From: a virus
Virus record (IMG/VR): IMGVR_UViG_3300009428_002469
Location: 1-26,458 of that record
Reading direction: 5' to 3' (one strand)
Length of the DNA: 26,458 bases
Every line of letters begins with the position of its first letter. The first letter of the stretch is position 1. A program made the translations under genes and the position numbers. Under the pieces are notes generated by a model, which had not been told where the DNA came from, searched no databases, and saw only the letters and a list, made by a program, of their open reading frames with translations. Positions 20,760 through 26,458 of this stretch are shown here, piece after piece.

Positions 20760-21470
20760 ATGGATAACTTAGACATGAAACGGGAGTTTTTAATTTTGTA
20801 CGATAAGATTACAAACTTTGAAGCTGCCGGATATGAGGATGAAGAAATAAGTCGTATCTTGACTAAAGCGCAAGAACGTGTTGTACTTTCTCGTTATAAG
20901 TCTCTAAGTAACCAAGTTCGCGAAGGGTTTGAAAACACAGAGATCAGACGTAAGGAACTACAAGAACTAGTAAAAGGTGTAACTATTACTACACCTTCAC
21001 TTGACCAGACACAGGCACTACCTAATGGAGTGTTCTATGACTTGCCTACAGATTGTCTACTTGCAGTATCAGAAGAGGTTACAATAGCCTCTTCTGTTGC
21101 TTGCACAAACGGCAATAGGGTTAGAGTGAAGCCCGTAACGCACGATGAATACAGTATTAACGTAAGTAATCCGTTTAAGAAGCCAAGTGCTCTCAGAGCT
21201 ATATGGAGGTTAGATTACCAAGGCCATAAACACGAGCTTATAACAGACGGGGCGTTTACAGTTAATGAATATCACTTAAGGTACATACAGGTTTTACAAC
21301 CGATTATCATAGGGGCACAAACAGTTGATGGCGCAACAGGTCCGTTGAATTGTGAATTAAACGATATCCTTCACAGGAGAATAGTTGATGAAGCAGTGAA
21401 GATAGCTACAGGGGTAACTGACCCAGCTATGTACCAGATTAAGACGGTAGAGCAACAGGGGAATGAATAA
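20760..21470 (+). CDS. Head-tail connector/ring protein (candidate)
   Basis: 236 residues, four bases after the previous gene. The layout matches a family of connector or ring proteins common in crAss-like and other Bacteroidota phages: an N-terminal helical part with ISRILTKAQERVVLSRY, then LPTDCLLAVSEEV, RVRVKPVTHDEYSINV with the recurring kPvt-x-dEy pattern, NPFKKPSALRAIWRLDY, then YHLRYIQVLQPIII, and a closing helix ILHRRIVDEAVKIATG. In these proteins the LP-x-D, NPF-x-x-P, WRL, YxIRY-x-x-x-P-PII and ELx-x-x-x-H-x-x-I elements occur in this order. It likely forms a ring below the portal. The family assignment is by pattern memory, not by alignment. Confidence 0.6.
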   Translation: MDNLDMKREFLILYDKITNFEAAGYEDEEISRILTKAQERVVLSRYKSLSNQVREGFENTEIRRKELQELVKGVTITTPSLDQTQALPNGVFYDLPTDCLLAVSEEVTIASSVACTNGNRVRVKPVTHDEYSINVSNPFKKPSALRAIWRLDYQGHKHELITDGAFTVNEYHLRYIQVLQPIIIGAQTVDGATGPLNCELNDILHRRIVDEAVKIATGVTDPAMYQIKTVEQQGNE

Positions 21471-21492
21471 TAATTAACAAAAACAAGGAAAA

Positions 21493-22731
21493 ATGACATT
21501 TTCACAAAAAGACATCCAAACTTTATTTGTAGGTAATGCAGCAGATATTACTGAAGGAGGAATGGATACAATGAATGCAGGTGAAATCGGGATCTTTAGT
21601 CCAGGTGGAACTAGAATGACTGAAGCTAGAGCTGTAACGGCATCTCATTTCGTTATTGCAAAGAAAGTAGGAACTGAATTGTTGGTTTCATCTAAAATTG
21701 CAAAAGCAAACATCACTGCAGCTTCACTTAAAGTAGGAGCAGCATCTACGGCTACTGTTTGTTCAGTAGGTTACAACGGAGTAAATGGTTCAATTGATGC
21801 AATCAATGACAACCCTTATTACCTTCGCTTAGAGATGATCGCAGGATGTGTAAATAACCACGGTGGTTACTACGCAAAACCTTCTTATTTCAAATCAGAT
21901 TTAGATACAACTGAAATGGAAGTAGCTAATGCTTTAGCAATTAACACAGTTAACAACTTCTCTAGAGAAGCTTCTAAAGCTGTCTCAGTAGATGTATTAA
22001 GTTCAGCAGCTGCTACAGCTTTTGGAGTAGGTACTGGTACTTTGTCTATTGTAAAAGGAAGCACTAAAGCTATTGCGTCTGTTGATGCAACAGTAGGTGT
22101 AGAAGTAGGATCGTTTGTACGTTTTGGTACAGCTTTGACTTCTCCAGTTTACAAAGTAGTTGCAGTTGATGCAGGTACAGACACTATCACATTTGATAGA
22201 AAAGTAACTCAGGCTACTACAGTTCTTGCTAACTCAGTAGCTTCTTACATTACATTGGCTGACGCTGAAGCAGGTAACTGTGGTCTTAGATTCACAGGAG
22301 TTGAAGACGCACACGTTCTAGGTAAACTTCACAATGACGGACAAATTGTAAACTTTGAAATTACTTTACAGGATTTCGGAACTACAACTAACGCTAAAGT
22401 TGGAGGAAACGTAGGAAGTGGTACAAACTTACTAGTTTCAGAATTGGAGTATTTTTGCCAAGGTAATGAAGGTGATTTCTACGGAGAAATGGGTTTCCCA
22501 AATAACTTCGCAATTAGAAAAGAAGCTGTATTGCCATTGTATAACTTACTTACAATCACTACAAAAGAGATCTACGCTGAGTCTATCGTAGCGGGTCCAA
22601 TTAGCAAAGAATTTACTTTAGCTATCCCTGCAGCTGCAGGATACGCAATTACAAGTTCTGATGATGACATCACTAACGTTCTTGAAGTTCTTTCTTCAGG
22701 TTCGGCAGATGGTGCACTAACAATGGTATAG
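21493..22731 (+). CDS. Abundant structural protein, possibly tail tube or head-decoration protein
   Basis: 412 residues. The sequence is rich in Ala, Gly, Val and Thr with alternating strands. The start is MTFSQKDIQTLFVGNAADI, then GEIGIFSPGGTRMTEARA. A central insertion (residues about 180-260, with phrases GTLSIVKGSTKAI and FDRKVTQATTVLAN) looks like an Ig-like or carbohydrate-type beta domain. Near the end come LEYFCQGNEGDFYGEMGFP and FAIRKEAVLPLYNLLTI. Codon usage is similar to the capsid gene, implying high expression. A strong terminator follows. Tail-tube proteins of long-tailed phages often have this place and composition, but a head decoration or short-tail component is equally possible. 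Confidence 0.5.
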   Translation: MTFSQKDIQTLFVGNAADITEGGMDTMNAGEIGIFSPGGTRMTEARAVTASHFVIAKKVGTELLVSSKIAKANITAASLKVGAASTATVCSVGYNGVNGSIDAINDNPYYLRLEMIAGCVNNHGGYYAKPSYFKSDLDTTEMEVANALAINTVNNFSREASKAVSVDVLSSAAATAFGVGTGTLSIVKGSTKAIASVDATVGVEVGSFVRFGTALTSPVYKVVAVDAGTDTITFDRKVTQATTVLANSVASYITLADAEAGNCGLRFTGVEDAHVLGKLHNDGQIVNFEITLQDFGTTTNAKVGGNVGSGTNLLVSELEYFCQGNEGDFYGEMGFPNNFAIRKEAVLPLYNLLTITTKEIYAESIVAGPISKEFTLAIPAAAGYAITSSDDDITNVLEVLSSGSADGALTMV

Positions 22732-22758
22732 ACCATTGTTTAACACAGTAATAACATC

Positions 22759-22791
22759 GGGGGTGTTGGTTCAATCCTTCACCCCCTTTTT
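22759..22791 (+). terminator. Strong rho-independent terminator
   Basis: GGGGGTG (22759-22765) pairs perfectly with CACCCCC (22780-22786) around a 14-nt loop, followed by TTTTT. It closes the capsid/tube unit. No clear promoter is seen between it and the next ATG at 22804, so downstream genes depend on read-through or an unseen promoter. Confidence 0.88.
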
Positions 22792-22803
22792 AATATCTAA
22801 AAA

Positions 22804-23385
22804 ATGGCAATAGCAACACTAGTTCCTACAATTAGAGTGTGTATTTCTAATAACAATACTACACTCCGCGTGTATGACACAACTAGTCAATACGCAGCTG
22901 AAAATACAGGTGGTTGGGGTTCTCCGAATTCTAGCGTACTGGATATAACAGCCGCTACATTAACGTATACTACTCCAGGTGGTACAACGGCTACTAACTC
23001 TGTACTTACAGTAGTTAATGCACAAGTCACTACTACAGGAGAATTTCTGTTAGGTGAGTACACAATTACACCTGAAGACGGACAATTTGATTTTAACTAC
23101 ATATTAACAGCATCAGATGGTACAGTTACAACTGACTTAGCTATATTCTGGCTAGGAAGTGTTAGGTGCTGTATAGATAAACTTTGGGCTAAACATGCTC
23201 AACACTTAATAGATAACGTGTGCGTATGCACAGGTAAATCAACTCCTTATGATATCCAGGCTATAGAAGCTGAAAGTATATACGGAGCAATTAGACATGG
23301 GGTTAGCTGCGCTAACACTGTGGAACGCGATAAGTTGCTAAAAAAGCTTCAACGTATTTGTAAACTAAATAAATGTAATTGCTAA
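22804..23385 (+). CDS. Cysteine-rich structural protein, 193 aa
   Basis: 193 residues with an N-terminal beta domain: VRVCISNNNTTLRVYDTT, a GGWGSPNSS motif near residues 36-44, then YTTPGGTTA and a strand-rich FDFNYILTASDGTV. A cysteine-rich C-terminal half follows (VRCCIDKLWAKH, VCVCTGKS, GVSCANTVERDKLLKKL, ending ICKLNKCNC). There are nine cysteines in total, eight of them in the last 80 residues. The pattern suggests disulfide-stabilised or metal-binding helices in a virion protein. Proteins with a GWG-x-N N-terminus and Cys-rich end occur near tail genes of Bacteroidota phages, by memory. Its stop overlaps the next ATG (TAATG), showing coupling. Confidence 0.6.
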   Translation: MAIATLVPTIRVCISNNNTTLRVYDTTSQYAAENTGGWGSPNSSVLDITAATLTYTTPGGTTATNSVLTVVNAQVTTTGEFLLGEYTITPEDGQFDFNYILTASDGTVTTDLAIFWLGSVRCCIDKLWAKHAQHLIDNVCVCTGKSTPYDIQAIEAESIYGAIRHGVSCANTVERDKLLKKLQRICKLNKCNC

Positions 23386-23867
23386 TGTGTAATTCATGTA
23401 ACAGCTGTTTAGATACAGCTCAAATAACAATACCTAACGGTGCTACCGGAGCAACCGGAGCTAATGGTACAGATGGTACAAATGGGACAGACGGTACAAA
23501 TGGGACAGACGGTACAAACGGTACGGATGGTACAAATGGTACAGACGCAACACTTGGGTACGCTCGGTACACTGCGTTAATAACACAAGACGATGGGGAT
23601 GACCCAGTAGTAACTGTACTTGGTACTAATGATATTGGCACACTTGTGTGGACAAGAGGAGCTGCTGGACAATACGGAGGTACGCTCGTAGGTGCTTTTC
23701 CTGCAGGGGCTACTTGGTTAGCAATAAATTCAGATGGTGGAACTAATGTTGAAATGGGCTTAGTACGACTATCTAACGATGTAGTAAGAATAACAACGGC
23801 AACTTTAGGAGTAGCTCAAGATGGGATGCTTAACGGGATGTCAATTGAAATTAGAGTATACAGTTAA
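23385..23867 (+). CDS. Collagen-like fibre protein with N-terminal CNSCNSC motif
   Basis: 160 residues from the ATG at 23385, whose A is the last base of the previous stop; an upstream TTG start is unlikely. The N-terminus is MCNSCNSCLDTAQ, with three closely spaced cysteines. A Gly-X-Y tract of about 13 triplets follows (GATGATGANGTDGTNGTDGT and onward), encoded by an 18-bp tandem repeat. The rest is a beta-rich domain with YTALITQDD, AFPAGATWLAINSDG and a C-terminal IEIRVYS. Collagen-type tracts in phages form triple-helical shafts of trimeric fibres. The C-terminal domain may trimerise or bind the receptor. It probably forms a fibre attached through the Cys-rich partner. Confidence 0.72.
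   Translation: MCNSCNSCLDTAQITIPNGATGATGANGTDGTNGTDGTNGTDGTNGTDGTNGTDATLGYARYTALITQDDGDDPVVTVLGTNDIGTLVWTRGAAGQYGGTLVGAFPAGATWLAINSDGGTNVEMGLVRLSNDVVRITTATLGVAQDGMLNGMSIEIRVYS
23461..23548 (+). repeat. Tandem 18-bp repeat encoding GTDGTN collagen-like units
   Basis: An 18-base unit (GGTACAAATGGGACAGAC and variants) is repeated about four to five times. Synonymous differences (GGG/GGT, AAT/AAC, GAC/GAT) show the protein repeat is selected. The copy number could vary by slippage. Confidence 0.75.
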
Positions 23868-23877
23868 ACCTTAAACT

Positions 23878-24483
23878 ATGACACTAGCAGACAAGATAAA
23901 ATTAATCCAAGATCTACAGTGTAAACATGCAAAGGGATTGGCCGCGTTTGATACCGGCCTCTCTTTAGGTTTATGTGTAGACAGTAAAATGAAGTCCAAC
24001 ATACAGGTTAACTATATGGTGGATACTTTATACCGTTATAGTCCATTTACGTCTGCCGTAACAAATGCAGACAAGATTACTATAAATGTTGCAACTACAG
24101 ACCCTACAGAAGAATATACTATTAGTATCGCTTATGGTTCTACGTTCCTAGTCGAAGATGCAATTATTGTGGGTACTCAGGCAACTGTAGTAGAAACACT
24201 TGTTAATTTAATAAATGCAGGAACAGATTCTCACGAATACTATTGCATATCAGCAGGAAATTTCGTATATTTGTACACGTATTCGGACACCTACAGTTAC
24301 AGCGACACGCCTATTCTTACATACGAAGAAGCTAACGCTAGTAGCCCTGAGCTAGTTATAACTACCACACCCCTAACTAGTGCAGACCTTTATCTTATCT
24401 TGGACACAATAAACTGTCTTACACTTGCTGAAGTTTGTGCATTAATTACAGAAACAAAGCGATTACTTTCAGAAAATTGTTAA
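23878..24483 (+). CDS. Hypothetical structural protein, 201 aa
   Basis: 201 residues, ten bases after the collagen-like gene. The N-terminus is helical with a cysteine (MTLADKIKLIQDLQCKHAKG). The middle (residues about 55-150) is a strand-rich domain with ITINVATTDPTEEYTISIAY and FVYLYTYSDTYSYSDT. A C-terminal helical part follows (LYLILDTINCLTLAEVCALI), ending SENC. Six cysteines are present, mainly near the termini, echoing the two preceding proteins. It probably assembles with them as part of a fibre or baseplate-like structure. I do not recognise a family. Confidence 0.55.
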   Translation: MTLADKIKLIQDLQCKHAKGLAAFDTGLSLGLCVDSKMKSNIQVNYMVDTLYRYSPFTSAVTNADKITINVATTDPTEEYTISIAYGSTFLVEDAIIVGTQATVVETLVNLINAGTDSHEYYCISAGNFVYLYTYSDTYSYSDTPILTYEEANASSPELVITTTPLTSADLYLILDTINCLTLAEVCALITETKRLLSENC

Positions 24484-24525
24484 ATATTTTAAAAGTCATC
24501 CGGTATACGCATTAAAAAAAAAATA

Positions 24526-25029
24526 ATGAATATAACCTCAAATAAAGATTTCCTGGGCTTCGAAAGTGGTCGGGATTTTATAACATCTACTCTCGGAATG
24601 AATTCTCCAATACTCAACTCAATCGGAGCATTAATTGCTCTTTTATCTAGCTTTATAACTGATTACATGTGGGACAGCTACGAAGCTGTCTATGTACTCT
24701 GGCTACTAATGGCTCTAGACTGGTTCACAGGACTAAGCTACGCAATAAAGTCTAAGACTTATTGGAGCCGTAAAAACTTCAGAATGCCTATTTACTTTAT
24801 CGCGACAAGTGTCCTGTTATCGTTATCCTGGCACCTATCCCACGTTAACGTCTTTTTCTACCCTCTACCTAGTCTAGTGTACGGTGGATTTTGCACGGTG
24901 TACCTTTCTTCTTTAATGGAGAACACAGGTAAACTAGGATGGTTACCTAAACCACTAGCGGATATGATTGCTAAAAGATTTGGACTTAAGGAACTTGCTA
25001 AAAAAAGAAATACTACCGATAAGTTGTAG
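24526..25029 (+). CDS. Phage holin, Phage_holin_4-like family
   Basis: 167 residues. Hydrophobic segments are seen at about residues 27-43 (PILNSIGALIALLSSFI), 55-75 (VYVLWLLMALDWFTG), 88-104 (MPIYFIATSVLLSLSW) and 112-130 (FYPLPSLVYGGFCTVY). The ALDWFTGLSYAIKSK segment is the characteristic D-x-x-T-G-x-x-x-A stretch of the TcdE/phage holin 4 family, and SLMENTGKLGWLPKPL fits the conserved ENL-x-x-x-G end. It would make pores in the inner membrane at lysis. No endolysin is in the window. An A-run lies directly before the ATG. Placement among fibre genes is usual in phages whose lysis genes sit after tail genes. Confidence 0.75.
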   Translation: MNITSNKDFLGFESGRDFITSTLGMNSPILNSIGALIALLSSFITDYMWDSYEAVYVLWLLMALDWFTGLSYAIKSKTYWSRKNFRMPIYFIATSVLLSLSWHLSHVNVFFYPLPSLVYGGFCTVYLSSLMENTGKLGWLPKPLADMIAKRFGLKELAKKRNTTDKL

Positions 25030-25087
25030 TCTTAACCTATACGCTACTCTCCGTATTTTATACTAACTAATAAACATTAAACTTAAA

Positions 25088-25471
25088 ATGACGCAATCAG
25101 AAATTAATACATTACAGCAAACACATAAAAGCGAACTATCCGCTCAAAATGCAATTGTAAAGCTGACAGGGGAATTAGTAAACGCTACTGATTTAGCTGC
25201 TTCACCTGGCACTGTAGGTTTTACTACAAATGAACCAGCAAGCCTAACTGCTGTTACTTTAAAGAATAGTAACGCTGTACGTAAATCTCTTAAAATAAAC
25301 AATGCAAGTGCAGGTGTTCTTTATATTCAAGAAGGAGCTAGTGTATCTACTAGTTTATATACTTGGAGACTTGTACCTAACGCAGTTGTCATTATAGATG
25401 ATTACACAGGAGTAGTTACCGGACTATGGGATGTATCTACCGGATCAGCAGTAATCACAGAAACAACTTAA
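25088..25471 (+). CDS. Small hypothetical structural protein, 127 aa
   Basis: 127 residues. A short helical N-terminus (MTQSEINTLQQTHKSELSAQ) is followed by a beta-rich body: VKLTGELVNATDLAASPGTV, then NNASAGVLYIQEGASVSTS and AVVIIDDYTGVVTGLWDV. The composition suggests a jelly-roll-like or Ig-like small beta domain. It sits between the holin and other probable virion genes with no membrane segment. Unrecognised; a minor structural role is inferred from context. Confidence 0.5.
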   Translation: MTQSEINTLQQTHKSELSAQNAIVKLTGELVNATDLAASPGTVGFTTNEPASLTAVTLKNSNAVRKSLKINNASAGVLYIQEGASVSTSLYTWRLVPNAVVIIDDYTGVVTGLWDVSTGSAVITETT

Positions 25472-25474
25472 AAT

Positions 25475-26071
25475 ATGTCAAGATTAATTGAACCAGCTTT
25501 AACTTCCGCAATAACCCGTACTGATATCCAAGGGTACCTTGGCTTATTAACGGCTGTATACTTTGACGGAGCCGCAACTTCTTCTGAAATTTTAATTACA
25601 GATGTAGACACATGGATAGACGTAGTAATGGACATACACCCTTCAGGTACAAGTGATGAAAGACCTACATCTATGAAATCGGCTCTATCTTCTGGATATT
25701 CAGGATCAGGTTCTGCGGGAGATCCTATTAAATTTCTACTAGAAGGATTAGAAGTATCTTCTTCTTGTAACATTAGAACATCTTTAACTTTTACTCCAGA
25801 TGAAGACGGGGGGCGTTTAGATTCAAGAGTGTTCTTAGAGCGACATTCAGTAGCAGTTCCATCAGCTGATTTCCCTATTAACGCAGCAGGGCTTGCAATG
25901 GAATCAGGTGCAGATGAGCCTTATCCTCACCTCGTAAACGTTCAGTTTTTTGTAGGAGATACAATTAATACTAACGGAGTAGGTGACGCAGGTAAAATAC
26001 GTTTCCAAGTAAAATCGGATGTACCTGGAACAATAGAAATGAACGAGATGGCATTATTTATTCAAAAATAG
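25475..26071 (+). CDS. Hypothetical structural protein, 198 aa
   Basis: 198 residues starting four bases after the previous gene. It is beta-rich throughout: LTAVYFDGAATSSEILI, DTWIDVVMDIHPSGTSD, CNIRTSLTFTPDEDGG, then FFVGDTINTNGVGDAG and a final strand EMNEMALFIQK. No signal, membrane segment or catalytic motif is visible. The character resembles fibre or head-surface proteins. It probably belongs with the adjacent 127-aa protein and the partial gene downstream as one structural module. Confidence 0.5.
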   Translation: MSRLIEPALTSAITRTDIQGYLGLLTAVYFDGAATSSEILITDVDTWIDVVMDIHPSGTSDERPTSMKSALSSGYSGSGSAGDPIKFLLEGLEVSSSCNIRTSLTFTPDEDGGRLDSRVFLERHSVAVPSADFPINAAGLAMESGADEPYPHLVNVQFFVGDTINTNGVGDAGKIRFQVKSDVPGTIEMNEMALFIQK

Positions 26072-26084
26072 TAAAAAATTAAAA

Positions 26085-26458
26085 ATGGGACAAATAAAAA
26101 TATATTCAGAATTAAAATCAGGACAAGTTAATTTTGAAGGGTCGAGAGTTAAAAACAAAGCAATTGGTACATTAACGGTAAACGCACATCCGTCTTTAAC
26201 AAATAGAATACAAATAAAATCTAACGTTTTATTAAAAAGAGACTCTGCAACAGATAACAGAGTGTTTTTTAGAAAATTAAACATTAACCGTATTCAAAAT
26301 AAAGAAGGGCAAAATTTAGTTGATGCACCTCTTAGTATGGATAGAGCAGCAGTTATTGCTTATATAGAAGGACAAATTACAAAGCCAATTATTACTGAGT
26401 ACTTTGAGTATGACCCCACTACAGATAGACTTGTAGCACAGAAGGATATTCAAGTAGA
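26085..26458 (+). CDS. Hypothetical structural protein (partial, runs off right edge)
   Basis: ATG at 26085, open for 124 codons to the window end. It begins MGQIKIYSELKSGQVNFEGS and continues with a strand-rich segment and a helical DRAAVIAYIEGQI near residues 86-98. It follows the 198-aa gene by 13 bases. No family is recognised from this fragment; a fibre or virion role is inferred from context. Confidence 0.55.
   Translation, partial: MGQIKIYSELKSGQVNFEGSRVKNKAIGTLTVNAHPSLTNRIQIKSNVLLKRDSATDNRVFFRKLNINRIQNKEGQNLVDAPLSMDRAAVIAYIEGQITKPIITEYFEYDPTTDRLVAQKDIQV

Noticed and set aside
23461-23548. CRISPR array
   Set aside because: Repeats are contiguous 18-base units without spacers and lie in frame within a collagen-like gene.
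1-26458. Temperate prophage
   Set aside because: No integrase, repressor, attachment site or flanking bacterial genes are visible in the window, so lysogeny is not supported, though it cannot be excluded from a partial genome.

Overview
The window is a piece of a double-stranded DNA tailed-phage genome (Caudoviricetes). The probable host is a member of the Bacteroidota, most likely a flavobacterium. The DNA is AT-rich. Several intergenic regions carry the Bacteroidota promoter -7 element (TAnnTTTG). Start codons are mostly preceded by A-rich stretches rather than strong Shine-Dalgarno sequences, and packaging and capsid genes are present. No integrase, excisionase or lysogeny repressor is visible. 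The order terminase, portal, scaffold-like gene, capsid, connector, and the sizes of the portal (808 aa) and capsid protein (488 aa), resemble crAss-like and related Bacteroidota phages. A possible tail-tube-like protein means short-tailed morphology should not be assumed.

The left arm (1-4537) is transcribed leftward and looks accessory. It holds a lipoprotein cut by the window edge, a 67-nt tRNA-like RNA whose anticodon arm is a 4-bp stem with a GCAA tetraloop, and a radical SAM enzyme of the spore-photoproduct-lyase type. It also holds several unrecognised small proteins, a series of very short ORFs (17-49 codons, four of them single hydrophobic helices), and a small OB-fold-candidate protein. 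A 427-bp noncoding gap (2864-3290) contains a long inverted repeat.

A divergent intergenic region (4538-4898) with an A-tract and hairpins separates the leftward and rightward arms. To the right come a membrane-anchored coiled-coil protein with hydrophobic segments at both ends (spanin-like), a protein with a possible C-terminal HeH-like domain, a beta-helix tail-spike-like protein and an SGNH/GDSL esterase. The last two form a probable surface-glycan recognition and modification pair closed by a terminator. Then follows a 619-bp noncoding segment (8242-8860) with two promoters and several well-formed stems, a candidate structured RNA.

From 8861 rightward runs the head morphogenesis block: a winged-helix protein, two small basic proteins (one HU/IHF-like), a candidate GroES-like co-chaperonin, a GroEL-family chaperonin, a candidate small-terminase protein, large terminase, portal, scaffold-like protein, major capsid protein, an unrecognised protein, a head-tail connector candidate and a tube-like structural protein ended by a strong terminator. 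Beyond it (22804-26458) are cysteine-rich and collagen-repeat structural proteins, a holin and further probable fibre or tail genes, the last cut by the right edge. The chaperonin pair lies inside the capsid block, which suggests it folds virion proteins.

A recurring extended promoter motif (CTAGGAA or CTTGGAA, then TAnCTTTGTA starting about 24-25 bases after the first C) lies before several of these units and may mark a coordinated phage regulon.
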